In this document: positions 27,209 through 35,751 of the stretch, piece by piece
How the letters are laid out: each line of letters opens with the position of its first letter
Numbering within the stretch: position 1 is the stretch's first letter
Assembly (NCBI RefSeq): GCF_004361695.1
Contig: NZ_SNVW01000005.1
Coordinates: forward strand, 124,001-188,000
Reading direction: 5' to 3'
Length of the DNA: 64,000 nt
From: Curtobacterium flaccumfaciens
Lineage (GTDB): Bacteria > Actinomycetota > Actinomycetes > Actinomycetales > Microbacteriaceae
Program-made: the position numbers and the translations under genes
Notes under the pieces: generated by a model
What the model was told of the DNA's origin: nothing
Database searches by the model: none
The model's input: the letters and a program-made list of their open reading frames with translations, nothing else

Positions 27209-28576
27209 CTACCGCACCGCCGGCTGCGGCAGGGCGGCGAGGATCTCCGAGGCCGCTTCGCGGCCCATCCGGACCGCTCCGTCGACGTGCTGGTACCCGT
27301 GCCCGGCGAGGTCGCTCGACGCGAACCGGATCGGACCCACGGCCGCTCGCTGGTCGGCCCCGTACCGGACCAGTCCGCCGAGGTCGAAGCTCGCCGCGTA
27401 GGCGCCGCGGGTCCACTCCTCGGTGCCCCAGTCGCTCTCGTAGTAGACGACGGGCCGGAGCGCCTCGTCCCCGTAGTAGTGCGCGAGTGAGGCGAGGACG
27501 CGGGCCTTGCGCTCCTCGGCGGACAGCGCGAAGACGTCGTCGGCGTGCACGTCCGAGACGAAGCCGACGAGCGTGCCCTGCTCCTGCCCGTACGAGGTGT
27601 TGTCGTACGCCTCGTGCACGAGCTCGTACGGGCTGAAGGCCGTGCCGGACAGCCCGGCACCCCGCCAGAACGGCCGGTCGTAGACGGCGTGCACCTTGAT
27701 CACGAAGCCCATCGACAGGTGCTGGTGGAGCTGGTGCTGCCGACGGGGCAGCGGGGGCTCGTAGGAGATCCGCGAGTACAGGGGCGGCGGCACGGCGACG
27801 AGCGCCTGGCGTGCGTGGACCTCGATGCCGCCGTCCGCGATCGCGGTGACCCCCTCGTCGTCCCACCGCAGCGTCCGGACCGGTGCGTGCAGGTGCACGT
27901 CGTCACCGAGTCGTGCGGCGAGGCGCTCGGAGACCTGCTGCATCCCGCCGACCACGCGCTTGTCGAGGATGAAGTCGGCGTCGACGAGGTTCGAGAAACT
28001 GCCGGCCGACGCCGCCATCAGGAGCGCCTGCAGGGCCGAGAAGGCGTGGGCGGGCTTCGTCAGCATCGCACCGGCGATGAACAGCTCGACGTTGTCCGTC
28101 GCGACCCGGTCGTCGCTGAGGTCGTGCAGCCAGGCACGGAACGACGTCTCGTCGAGACGCGCGGCCTCCGGAGCCTCCCACGGGCGTGCCGGGTCGACGG
28201 TCGCGACGTACTCGTCGACCACGCTGACGAGCCGCTCGATCTCGGCCGCGGTGGCCTCGGGCAGCGGGAAGATGTCGCCGGTGTACTCGGTGCGGGTGCC
28301 GTGCTCGTCGACGTAGACGCTCGAGCCCTCGCGGTACCGGTCGTACGTCGCGAGTCCGAGTTCGTCGAGGGTCTCGAGCAGCGCGGTCTGGTCCGGCGAG
28401 ACCCACTGGCCGCCGATCTCGAGCGTGACGCCCTCGATGTCCTCGGTCCAGGTGCGGCCGCCGACCCGGTCACGGGCCTCGAGCACGGCGACGGTCTTGC
28501 CCTCGGCGACCAGGCGCGCCGCGGCGGTGAGGCCGGTCACCCCGGCGCCGATGATGACGACGTCTCTCTCGGTCAT
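27209..28576 (-). CDS. Putrescine-oxidase-like flavin amine oxidase
   Basis: The 455-residue flavoprotein starts MTERDVVIIGAGVTGLTAAA, with the second FAD contact EARDRVGGRTWT and IGGQWVSPDQTALL. The C-terminal FAD box is RFASSDLAGHGYQHVDGAVRMG. The layout fits actinobacterial putrescine oxidases (Kocuria/Rhodococcus type), which turn putrescine into 4-aminobutyraldehyde, ammonia and hydrogen peroxide. The start overlaps the GabD stop by 4 bp (ATGA), so it is third in the gabT-gabD-oxidase operon. Tyramine or another monoamine is an alternative substrate. Confidence 0.82.
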   Translation of the reverse strand: MTERDVVIIGAGVTGLTAAARLVAEGKTVAVLEARDRVGGRTWTEDIEGVTLEIGGQWVSPDQTALLETLDELGLATYDRYREGSSVYVDEHGTRTEYTGDIFPLPEATAAEIERLVSVVDEYVATVDPARPWEAPEAARLDETSFRAWLHDLSDDRVATDNVELFIAGAMLTKPAHAFSALQALLMAASAGSFSNLVDADFILDKRVVGGMQQVSERLAARLGDDVHLHAPVRTLRWDDEGVTAIADGGIEVHARQALVAVPPPLYSRISYEPPLPRRQHQLHQHLSMGFVIKVHAVYDRPFWRGAGLSGTAFSPYELVHEAYDNTSYGQEQGTLVGFVSDVHADDVFALSAEERKARVLASLAHYYGDEALRPVVYYESDWGTEEWTRGAYAASFDLGGLVRYGADQRAAVGPIRFASSDLAGHGYQHVDGAVRMGREAASEILAALPQPAVR

Positions 28577-30156
28577 CGTGCTGCTCCCTGTCCTGTGCTG
28601 CTGGTGCTGGCCGTGGCCCCGAACGGGTCCGGTGTCAGCGTGTACATGGTCTCGAGGTACTCGGCGATGCCCTCGCCGCCGCCCTCGCGGCCGAGGCCGG
28701 ACTGCTTGACCCCGCCGAACGGTGCCGAGGCGTTCGAGACGACCCCGGCGTTGAGACCCAGCATGCCCGTCTCGAGCCGCTCCATGAGCCGCTGCCCACG
28801 CGCCGGGTCCGACGTGTACGCGTAACCGACGAGACCGTACTCGGTGTCGTTCGCCGCCGTCACCGCGTCGTCCTCGGTGCGGAAGGTGCTGATCGCCAGG
28901 ACCGGCCCGAAGACCTCGTCACGGAGCAGGGCGCTCCCCGGCTGCACGTCGGTCAGCACGGTCGGCGTGTAGAACGTGCCCGGCCCCTCGACGGCGTGGC
29001 CGCCGGTCCGCACGACGGCGCCGCGCTCGACGGCGTCGGTCACCAGGCGGTGCACCTTGTCGACGGCGCGGGCGTCGATGAGCGGGCCGATGGCGACGCC
29101 GTCCTCGGTGCCGCGACCGACGGGCATGGCCGCGACGCGCTCGGTCACCCGGCGGGCGAACTCCTCGACGACGTCGTCGTGCACGAGGAACCGGTTCGCC
29201 GCGGTGCACGCCTGCCCGGTGTTCCGGAACTTGGCGAGCAACGCGCCCTCGACCGCGGCGTCCAGGTCGGCGTCCGCGAACACCAGGAACGGAGCGTTGC
29301 CGCCGAGTTCCATGCTCGTCCTGAGGACGGTGTCCGCCGCCTGCCGGAGCAGTGTCCGGCCGACCGGGGTCGATCCGGTGAAGGAGAGCTTGCGGAGTCG
29401 CGGGTCGGCGATCACCGGGCCGGACACGTCGGCGGCCCGCGTCGTCGGGACCACGTTGACGACACCGTCCGGCACCCCGGCCTCGAGCAGCAGGTCCGCG
29501 AACAGCAGCGTCGTGAGCGGGGTCAGTTCGGCGGGCTTCACGACGACGGTGCACCCCGCGGCGAGCGCCGGGGCGACCTTGCGGGTGGCCATCGCGAGCG
29601 GGAAGTTCCAGGGGGTGATGAGGAACGCGGGGCCGACGGGCTTGTGGGTCACGATCGCCCGGCCGGCGCCCTCGGGGTTCGTGCCGTAGGACCCGCCGAT
29701 CCGGACCGCCTCCTCGGAGAACCAGCGGAGGAACTCGCCGCCGTACGTCACCTCGCCCCGGGCCTCGGCGAGGGGCTTGCCCATCTCGAGCGTCATGAGG
29801 AGCGCGAACTCCTCGCGGCGGTCCTGCAGCAGGTCGAAGGCACGTCGGAGGACCTCGGCGCGCTGCCGCGGTGGCGTCGCCGCCCACCCGGCGCGGGCCG
29901 CATCCGCTGCGTCGAGGGCCCTGACACCGTCTTCGGGGGTTGCATCGGCGATCCGGAGGAGCGTCGCACCGGTGGCCGGGTCGACGACGGGGAACGTGCC
30001 GCCGTCGGCCGCCGGTCGCCAGGTGCCGTCGACCAGGAGGCCCGTGGGGACCCGGTCGAGGACGGCCTGTTCCGCGGCTGGTCCGGTGGCGTCGGGGACG
30101 GTCGGCCACGCGGTCGCGACGTGCGTCGCGCTGGTTCCGGGGTGCGTCGCGGTCAT
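28573..30156 (-). CDS. gabD: Succinate-semialdehyde dehydrogenase-like aldehyde dehydrogenase
   Basis: The 527-residue enzyme has a 45-residue N-terminal extension before LVDGTWRPAADGGTF. It has FLITPWNFPLAMATRKVAPALAAG, catalytic Glu in MELGGNAPF and catalytic Cys in FRNTGQACTAANRF; NAGVVSNASAPFGGVKQSGLGREGG is the GabD-type C-terminus. It oxidises succinate semialdehyde to succinate with NADP or NAD. It overlaps gabT upstream and the amine oxidase downstream by 4 bp each, a tight unit for GABA breakdown. Confidence 0.9.
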   Translation of the reverse strand: MTATHPGTSATHVATAWPTVPDATGPAAEQAVLDRVPTGLLVDGTWRPAADGGTFPVVDPATGATLLRIADATPEDGVRALDAADAARAGWAATPPRQRAEVLRRAFDLLQDRREEFALLMTLEMGKPLAEARGEVTYGGEFLRWFSEEAVRIGGSYGTNPEGAGRAIVTHKPVGPAFLITPWNFPLAMATRKVAPALAAGCTVVVKPAELTPLTTLLFADLLLEAGVPDGVVNVVPTTRAADVSGPVIADPRLRKLSFTGSTPVGRTLLRQAADTVLRTSMELGGNAPFLVFADADLDAAVEGALLAKFRNTGQACTAANRFLVHDDVVEEFARRVTERVAAMPVGRGTEDGVAIGPLIDARAVDKVHRLVTDAVERGAVVRTGGHAVEGPGTFYTPTVLTDVQPGSALLRDEVFGPVLAISTFRTEDDAVTAANDTEYGLVGYAYTSDPARGQRLMERLETGMLGLNAGVVSNASAPFGGVKQSGLGREGGGEGIAEYLETMYTLTPDPFGATASTSSTGQGAAR

Positions 30157-31514
30157 GCTGCTGCCAGTCCTTCCAGGACGACGTCGAGTCCCTCGCGGAG
30201 CAGGTCGTCGTCGATCGCGAGCGGCGGCAGGAAGCGCACCACGTTGCCGTACGTCCCGGCGGTCAGCGCGATGACGCCGTGCTCGTACGCGGACCGGACG
30301 ACCCTGCCGGTCAGCCCCGGGTCCGGGTCGCCGGTCACCGGGTCCACCAGTTCCATCGCGATCATCGCGCCACGACCCCGCACGTCGCCGATGCGCGGGT
30401 CACCCGACTGCGCGGTGCGGAGGGCCCGCAGGACGACGTCGCCGATCTCCCGCGCCCGCTCGACCAGGCCGTCGTGCTCGAAGGCGTCGATCGCGGCGAG
30501 CGCGGCGGCGCACGCGACGGGGTTGCCGCCGTACGTGCCGCCCAGACCCCCGACGTGCGCGGAGTCCATGATCTCGGCACGCCCGGTCACGGCGGACAGG
30601 GGCAGCCCACCGGCCATGCCCTTCGCCGTCGTGACGACGTCGGGGACGATCCCCTCGTGCTCGCTGGCGAACATCGCACCGGTGCGGGCGAACCCGGTCT
30701 GCACCTCGTCGGCGATGAAGACGACGCCGTTCGCCGTGGTCCACTCGGACAGGGCGGCGAGGAACCCGGGGGCCGGCACGACGAACCCGCCCTCGCCCTG
30801 GATCGGCTCGATGAGGACCGCCGCGGTGTTGGCCGCGCCGACCTGCTTCTCGATCTGACTGATCGCACGCTTCGCCGCCTCGGCGCCGGAGAGGCCGTCG
30901 TGGAACGGGTAGGACATCGGCACCCGGTAGACCTCGGGGGCGAAGGGACCGAAGCCGTCCTTGTAGGGCTGGTTCTTCGCGGTGAGCGCCATCGTCAGGT
31001 TCGTCCGACCGTGGTACGCGTGGTCGAACACCACGACCGCCTGCCGACCGGTGTGCTTGCGTGCGATCTTCACGGCGTTCTCGACAGCCTCGGCGCCGGA
31101 GTTGAACAGGGCGGTCCGCTTCTCGTGGTCGCCGGGGGTCAGCCGGTTGAGCGCCTCGGCGACGGCGACGTACCCGTCGTAGGCCGCGATGGTGAAGCAC
31201 GTGTGGGTGAAGGCGGCGACCTGCTCGGTCACGGCGGCCACCACCCCGGGGTGGGCGTTCCCGACGCTCGTCACGGCGATGCCCGAGCCGAGGTCCACGA
31301 AGGAGTTCCCGTCCGCGTCGACCACCACCCCGCCGCCGGCCGCGACGACGGCGATCGGGACGGCCACCCCGACGCCGGCGGCCACCGCGGCGGACTTCCG
31401 GGCGAAGAGTTCGCGGGAGCGCGGGCCCGGCACCTCCGTGACGAGCCGCCGTTCCTGGGGCAGCGTGGGGCCGCCCGCGGCGGCGCTGGTGGAGGGTGCA
31501 GCGGTGGAGGACAT
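30153..31514 (-). CDS. gabT: 4-aminobutyrate aminotransferase
   Basis: The 453-residue class III aminotransferase has NSGAEAVENAVKIARKHTGR, FDHAYHGRTNLTMALTAK, EPIQGEGGF and DEVQTGFARTG, with the PLP lysine in TTAKGMAGGLP near residue 298. GabT moves the amino group of GABA to 2-oxoglutarate and gives succinate semialdehyde for the adjacent dehydrogenase. The ATG at 31514 is used because TACCAT on the complement (31526-31521) lies 6 nt before it and the region upstream is the shared promoter with the PucR gene. Confidence 0.94.
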   Translation of the reverse strand: MSSTAAPSTSAAAGGPTLPQERRLVTEVPGPRSRELFARKSAAVAAGVGVAVPIAVVAAGGGVVVDADGNSFVDLGSGIAVTSVGNAHPGVVAAVTEQVAAFTHTCFTIAAYDGYVAVAEALNRLTPGDHEKRTALFNSGAEAVENAVKIARKHTGRQAVVVFDHAYHGRTNLTMALTAKNQPYKDGFGPFAPEVYRVPMSYPFHDGLSGAEAAKRAISQIEKQVGAANTAAVLIEPIQGEGGFVVPAPGFLAALSEWTTANGVVFIADEVQTGFARTGAMFASEHEGIVPDVVTTAKGMAGGLPLSAVTGRAEIMDSAHVGGLGGTYGGNPVACAAALAAIDAFEHDGLVERAREIGDVVLRALRTAQSGDPRIGDVRGRGAMIAMELVDPVTGDPDPGLTGRVVRSAYEHGVIALTAGTYGNVVRFLPPLAIDDDLLREGLDVVLEGLAAA

Positions 31515-31520
31515 GCGGCG

Positions 31521-31600
31521 ATGGTAGGAGGGCGACCCCGCGACACCCACTGTCCGCCGTGTACACCGCCGGCGGTCCCGGTCGCCGCAGCGGATAGGGT
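31521..31600. promoter_or_regulatory. Divergent gabT/PucR-gene promoter region with shared regulator motif
   Basis: TACCAT (31526-31521, complement) and TAGGGT (31595-31600, plus) are each 6 nt from their start codons. Between them TGTACACCGC (31560-31569), containing the palindrome GTGTACAC, lies about 45 bp upstream of both predicted transcription starts. This geometry fits one activator site serving both directions. Confidence 0.55.
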
Positions 31601-31606
31601 TCCCCC

Positions 31607-33157
31607 ATGCCCGCGACGCTGCGCTCCCTGCTGCACCGAGCCGATCTGCACCTCCGGCTCCTGACCGGTACCGACGCGGACGCCCTCGACGCCCCGCTGT
31701 CCTGGCTGCACAGCTCCGACCTCGCCGACCCGACCCCGTTCCTGGCGGACGGCCAGGGGCTCCTGACGACGGGCACGCAGTTCGGGGTGGACGCCGAGGT
31801 CGCCGGGTCCTTCGCCGACGCGTACGTCCGTCGGCTCCGGGCGCGGGGCGTCGTCGCGCTCGGGTTCGGCACCGAGGTGGTCCGTGCCGGCACCCCGACC
31901 GAACTCGTCGACGCGTGCGAGGCGCAGGGACTGCCGCTGTTCGAGGTGCCCTACGAGACCTCGTTCATCGCCGTCGCGCAGGCCAACGCGGACGCCGTCG
32001 CCCGCGACGCCAACGCCCGGAACGCCTGGGCCCTCGCCGCCCAGCGTGCGATCTCCCTCGCCGCGATGCGCCCGGACGGCCTGGGCGCCACCATCGCCGA
32101 GCTCTCCCGACAGCTCGACGGGTGGGTCGGCCTCTTCGACGTCTCCGGACGCCTGGACCGGGGGCACCCAGCGGACGGGGTCCCGGGGGCGGACCTCGAG
32201 CTGCTCCGGACCGAGTCGCTCCGTCTCCTCCGCGCCGGGCAGCGGGCGAGCCTGCCGGTCACGACCGAACACCACACGGGCTTCACGCTCCAGACCCTCG
32301 GCAGCGGTGGCCACCTGAGCGGGGTGCTCGCCATCGCGAACGGCGGTGCGCTCGACCGCGCCGGGCGCGAGGTCGTGACCGCCGTCATCGCCCTCGCCGG
32401 CCTGGCGCTGCAGCAGAACCGCGAGCTCGCCCGGGCTCGGGGGCTGCTCCGGACCGGGCTCCTCACGATGCTCTCGGTCGGCGACCCGGACGTCGTCGAC
32501 AGCACCTCCCGCGAGGTCTGGGGACCACTCCCCGAGGAACCCGTCCGGATCGCCGCCGTCGAGGTTCCCGACCAGGACCTCGACACCGTGGTCGACCTGC
32601 TCGAACTCTGGGTCCAGGACCGGCCCGGACACCTGTTCTTCGCCGTCGACGACGCCCTCTTCCTCTGCGTCAGCGCGGACGACACGGCGATCGTCGAGGA
32701 ACTCGTCTCCCGGTTCGACCTCCGGGCCGGCCTCTCCGACGGCGCCTCGTACCGGTACTTCGGACGCGCCCGCACCGAGGCCGTGCAGGCCCTCGACCGT
32801 CGGCGCGAGGGGCGCCCCGGCACCACCGAGTTCGGCGACCTCGCACGGGAGGGCGTGCTCGCCCACCTGGCCCACGTCGACGTCGACGCCGGCGCGGTCG
32901 CGCGTGCGTTCCTCGACCCGCTCCGGAGCCACGACCGGACCGCCGGCACCGAGCTCACCCGCACGGTGCGGACCTGGCTCGAGCAGAACTGCGAGTACGA
33001 CCGCACGGCGCAGGCACTCGGCGTCCACCGGCACACCGCACGCGCCCGGGTCGAGCACGCTGGACGGCTGCTCGACCGGGACCTCGCCGTCTTCGCGACC
33101 CGGGCCGACCTGTGGGCCGCGTTCGTGGTCGAGGGCGGTCCGGCGGGCGCCGAATAG
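31607..33157 (+). CDS. PucR-family transcriptional regulator
   Basis: The 516-residue protein has an N-terminal PucR ligand-sensing domain (LLHRADLHLRLLTG, then a QGLLTTGTQFG segment), a middle GGDEF-like region and a C-terminal HTH_30: RTVRTWLEQNCEYDRTAQAL followed by GVHRHTARARVEHAGRLL. Regulators of this type activate GABA, purine or amino acid catabolism in actinobacteria. It is divergent from gabT with a shared upstream motif, so it is the likely activator of gabT-gabD-oxidase and of the APC permease. The tag stop of this gene forms the first bases of the -10 box of the next gene. Confidence 0.9.
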   Translation: MPATLRSLLHRADLHLRLLTGTDADALDAPLSWLHSSDLADPTPFLADGQGLLTTGTQFGVDAEVAGSFADAYVRRLRARGVVALGFGTEVVRAGTPTELVDACEAQGLPLFEVPYETSFIAVAQANADAVARDANARNAWALAAQRAISLAAMRPDGLGATIAELSRQLDGWVGLFDVSGRLDRGHPADGVPGADLELLRTESLRLLRAGQRASLPVTTEHHTGFTLQTLGSGGHLSGVLAIANGGALDRAGREVVTAVIALAGLALQQNRELARARGLLRTGLLTMLSVGDPDVVDSTSREVWGPLPEEPVRIAAVEVPDQDLDTVVDLLELWVQDRPGHLFFAVDDALFLCVSADDTAIVEELVSRFDLRAGLSDGASYRYFGRARTEAVQALDRRREGRPGTTEFGDLAREGVLAHLAHVDVDAGAVARAFLDPLRSHDRTAGTELTRTVRTWLEQNCEYDRTAQALGVHRHTARARVEHAGRLLDRDLAVFATRADLWAAFVVEGGPAGAE

Positions 33158-33160
33158 GCT
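33155..33160 (+). promoter_or_regulatory. Leaderless -10 box of the TetR gene, overlapping a stop codon
   Basis: TAGGCT begins with the TAG stop of the PucR gene and is 6 nt before the GTG at 33167. No Shine-Dalgarno is present. Confidence 0.45.
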
Positions 33161-33166
33161 GACACC

Positions 33167-33790
33167 GTGCCGACGACCCCGGCCCGCCGGCGCCTCAGCC
33201 CGGCCGAACGCGAGGCCCAGATCACCGCCGCCGCGATCGCCGTCGCCCGCGCCGAGGGACTCGCCGGGGTGACCCTCCGCGGCGTCGCTGCCGCCATCGG
33301 GGTCGCCCCGTCCCTCGTCGCCCACTACCGGCCGGCGATGGAGGACCTGGTCGGCGAGACCTTCCGCACGGTCGCGAGCGCCGAGGTCGCCGAGGTCCGC
33401 ACGATCGTCACCGGCGTCGGCGACCCCGTCGGACAGCTCCGCTCCCTGCTGGCGTGCATCGCCGATCCCGAGCGCGACGACGTCGCGACCCTGTGGGCGG
33501 ACGCGTGGAGCATCGGCCGGACGAACCCGTCCCTGGCGGCCGCGGCGCGCGAGGTCATGGACGACTGGCAGCTCCTGGCGACCACGGTGGTCGGCGCCGG
33601 GGTCCGCAACGGTGTCATGCACGCCGACGACCCGGACGAGGTCGGCCGGCTGCTCTTCGCGCTCGTGGACGCCACGAACGGGTACGCCCTCGTCGACCAC
33701 CTCGACCGCCCGACGCGCGAGGGGTTGGTCCGCACGACGATCGCCCGCGCCGTCGGCCTCGACCCCGCCATCCTGGAAGGACGCACATGA
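33167..33790 (+). CDS. TetR-family transcriptional regulator
   Basis: The 207-residue regulator has an N-terminal HTH (AAAIAVARAEGLAGVTLRGVAAAIGVAPSLVAHY) and an all-helical C-terminal ligand domain. It resembles BetI-type TetR proteins in length and in the SLVAHYRP recognition helix end. The GTG start lacks a ribosome site but has a -10 box 6 nt away. It overlaps the following membrane protein gene by 4 bp (ATGA), so that protein is its likely regulatory target. A link to the polyamine genes is only by position. Confidence 0.88.
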   Translation: MPTTPARRRLSPAEREAQITAAAIAVARAEGLAGVTLRGVAAAIGVAPSLVAHYRPAMEDLVGETFRTVASAEVAEVRTIVTGVGDPVGQLRSLLACIADPERDDVATLWADAWSIGRTNPSLAAAAREVMDDWQLLATTVVGAGVRNGVMHADDPDEVGRLLFALVDATNGYALVDHLDRPTREGLVRTTIARAVGLDPAILEGRT

Positions 33791-34215
33791 CCACGACCGA
33801 CGACCTCCGACGAGCACGACGGCCGCGAGCGGTCACGATCGCCGTCGTCCTCTGGGCGATCTGGCTCGTGATCGGCGTGCTCTCCACCGTCCTGGTCTCG
33901 ACGTCCGACGGCCTCACCGGCCTCGGCGCGGTCCTCACGGTCGCCCTGTCCTTCGTCGTGTGGGCCGTGGTCGCCGCGGCGGTCGTGCTGCTCCTCCGCG
34001 GGTCGGGCGTCGCTCGGATCGTCCTCGTCGCGGTCGCTGCCCTGCGTGCCGTCCTGAGCATCACGGACGGAGGGATCGCCACCGCCCTCATCGCACTCTC
34101 GGTCGTCGCGGCCGTCCTGCTGTTCCTGCCCAGCGCACGTCCGTTCTTCCGGCGGGCCGATCCGACGGAACCGAGCCGTGCCTCCAGGCCGACTCCGGAC
34201 CGTCCGCGCGACTGA
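33787..34215 (+). CDS. Small membrane protein, function unknown
   Basis: The 142-residue protein has four hydrophobic segments: about residues 15-37, 45-72, 77-92 and 96-112, e.g. VTIAVVLWAIWLVIGVLS. The tail after the last helix is polar and ends in PSRASRPTPDRPRD, encoded partly by a copy of the dispersed CCTCCAG element. The ATG overlaps the TetR stop. It could be a small exporter subunit or envelope protein, but no family was recognised. Confidence 0.75.
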   Translation: MTTTDDLRRARRPRAVTIAVVLWAIWLVIGVLSTVLVSTSDGLTGLGAVLTVALSFVVWAVVAAAVVLLLRGSGVARIVLVAVAALRAVLSITDGGIATALIALSVVAAVLLFLPSARPFFRRADPTEPSRASRPTPDRPRD

Positions 34216-34233
34216 ACCCGGACGCCGGACCCG

Positions 34234-34310
34234 GGAACACGAAGAAGCCCCGGCAACACGGAGCGGCCCCAGGGGCACGACGCGGCCCCCGGAACACGCA
34301 GAAGGCCCCC
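34234..34310. repeat. Degenerate ~20-bp tandem copies of a terminator arm
   Basis: Four units at about 34234, 34252, 34272 and 34291 share the pattern GGAACACG-n-AGAAGCCCC. The last unit is the left arm of the terminator that follows. Confidence 0.5.
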
Positions 34311-34335
34311 GGATTCCTCCGGGGGCCTTCTGCGT
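34296..34335 (-). terminator. 17-bp perfect hairpin terminator downstream of tRNA-Leu
   Basis: ACGCAGAAGGCCCCCGG (34296-34312) and its inverse (34319-34335) are separated by a 6-nt loop. It lies 8 bp beyond the tRNA 3' end on the complement and also follows the membrane protein gene on the plus strand, so it could act in both directions. Confidence 0.8.
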
Positions 34336-34343
34336 TCTCTGCC

Positions 34344-34430
34344 TGGTGCGCGAGGGGGGACTTGAACCCCCACGCCGTTTCCAGCACACGGACCTGAACC
34401 GTGCGCGTCTACCAATTCCGCCACTCGCGC
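34344..34430 (-). tRNA. tRNA-Leu (anticodon CAG)
   Basis: The complement folds into a long-variable-arm tRNA: acceptor GCGCGAG/CTCGCGC, D arm with GGTAGACGC, anticodon stem CACGG/CCGTG with loop TTCAGGT (anticodon CAG), variable arm, T arm GGGGGTTCAAGTCCCCC, then encoded ACCA. It is 87 nt with CCA, normal for a class II leucine tRNA. Confidence 0.96.
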
Positions 34431-34441
34431 CAGCCCGAGAA

Positions 34442-34486
34442 CACTACCATGCACAGACGCTGCCAGATGCCAACCACTACCATGCA
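34442..34486. repeat. 12-bp direct repeat upstream of fhaA
   Basis: CACTACCATGCA occurs at 34442-34453 and 34475-34486, 33 bp apart, in the 86-bp spacer before fhaA. GAGAACACT is also repeated at the two edges of this spacer. These could be regulator sites or remnants of a duplication. Confidence 0.45.
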
Positions 34487-34516
34487 GAGGTCAGCGACCG
34501 AGAACACTGGAGACCC

Positions 34517-35197
34517 ATGGGCCTGTTGGACAGCTTCGAGCGAGGGCTGGAGCGCGCCGTGAACGGCGCGTTCGCGAAGACCTTCCGCTCCGGCGTGCAG
34601 CCCGTCGAGATCTCGAGCGCCCTCCGCCGAGAGCTCGACACGAAGGCTGCCGTGGTGTCGCGCGAGCGCATCCTCGTGCCCAACGAGTTCACCGTGCGCC
34701 TCGCGCCACCGGACTTCACGCGGATGAACGACATCGGGCGTCCACTCGTCGACGAGCTCTCGCAGATGGTGCAGCAGCACGCCGTGGCGCAGAACTACTC
34801 GTTCTCCGGGCCCGTGACGATCGCCCTCAAGCAGGACGGCACGCTGTCCACCGGGATCCTCGAGATCGACTCGACCACCGTGCAGCGGGACGTCGCGTGG
34901 GTCGCGGTCCTCGACATCGGTTCGCAGCGCCACAAACTGCAGCGTGGGCGCACCGTCATCGGCCGCGGGACCGACGCCGACATCACCGTCGCGGACACCG
35001 GCACGAGCCGGAAGCACGTCGAGGTGATCTGGGACGGCAAGCACGCCCAGGCCAACGACCTGGGGTCCACGAACGGGTCGAAACTGAACGGCGAGCGCTT
35101 CCAGCAGGCCATCGTGGAGCCGGATTCGACGATCGAGATCGGTCGTACCCGTATGGTGTTCCGGGTGATCCCCGAGAACGACGGAGGTACCAGGTGA
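34517..35197 (+). CDS. fhaA: FhaA-like protein (DUF3662 + FHA domain)
   Basis: The 226-residue cytosolic protein has an N-terminal DUF3662 domain (MGLLDSFERGLERAVNGAFAK, residues 1-115) and a C-terminal FHA domain (about 140-220) with GRGTDADITVAD, SRKHVEV and NDLGSTNGSKLNG. The FHA fold binds phosphothreonine on partner proteins such as the kinases encoded downstream. In mycobacteria FhaA links PknB signalling to peptidoglycan synthesis. GGAG is placed before the ATG. It is the first gene of a seven-gene kinase/cell-wall cluster; its stop overlaps fhaB by 4 bp. It is shorter than mycobacterial FhaA, lacking the long central linker. Confidence 0.93.
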   Translation: MGLLDSFERGLERAVNGAFAKTFRSGVQPVEISSALRRELDTKAAVVSRERILVPNEFTVRLAPPDFTRMNDIGRPLVDELSQMVQQHAVAQNYSFSGPVTIALKQDGTLSTGILEIDSTTVQRDVAWVAVLDIGSQRHKLQRGRTVIGRGTDADITVADTGTSRKHVEVIWDGKHAQANDLGSTNGSKLNGERFQQAIVEPDSTIEIGRTRMVFRVIPENDGGTR

Positions 35198-35745
35198 CCA
35201 CAGGGCTGACCCTGCTCGTCCTGCGCTTCGCGTTCCTCGCGGTGCTCTGGCTGTTCGTGTTCGTGATCGTCTTCGCGCTGCGCAGTGACCTCTTCGGTCA
35301 GCGCGTGCGCACCATCCCCACCGATCCGAAGGCCGGTGCGTCGGGTCCGACGACCCCGGCGGTGCCGGCAGCAGCGGCGCCGGCTCCGGCGTCCAACGGC
35401 GCGTTCACGGATCTCATCGGACAGCCTGGAGGCACGCAGCAGCCCGCCACGCCGGTCGCCACTCGCCTCGTCATCACCGAGGGATCGCGCGAGGGCATGG
35501 AGATGCCGCTCGGCGGCGGACCGATCACGATCGGCCGCTCCAGCGAGTCCAACGTGGTCATCCGCGACGACTACACCTCGACCAACCACGCCCGCCTGGA
35601 CCTGCGCGCCGACGGCTGGCTCCTCACCGACCTCGAGTCCACGAACGGCACCTTCGTCAACGGTCAGAAGGTGACCGCCCCCGTGATGATCGCCGAGCGG
35701 ACGCCGATCACGATCGGGACGACGACGTTCGAGCTGCGGCGGTAA
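35194..35745 (+). CDS. fhaB: FhaB-like protein (membrane-anchored FHA domain)
   Basis: The 183-residue protein begins at a GTG in a GTGA overlap. An N-terminal transmembrane helix (LLVLRFAFLAVLWLFVFVIV) is followed by a Pro/Ala-rich linker and a C-terminal FHA domain (about residues 90-180) with IGRSSESNVVIRDDYTS, NHARLDL and LESTNGTFVNG. It is the FhaB/FipA counterpart that recruits phosphorylated partners to the membrane at the septum or pole. It precedes the phosphatase gene by 6 bp. Confidence 0.93.
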   Translation: MTTGLTLLVLRFAFLAVLWLFVFVIVFALRSDLFGQRVRTIPTDPKAGASGPTTPAVPAAAAPAPASNGAFTDLIGQPGGTQQPATPVATRLVITEGSREGMEMPLGGGPITIGRSSESNVVIRDDYTSTNHARLDLRADGWLLTDLESTNGTFVNGQKVTAPVMIAERTPITIGTTTFELRR

Positions 35746-35751
35746 CCCCGG

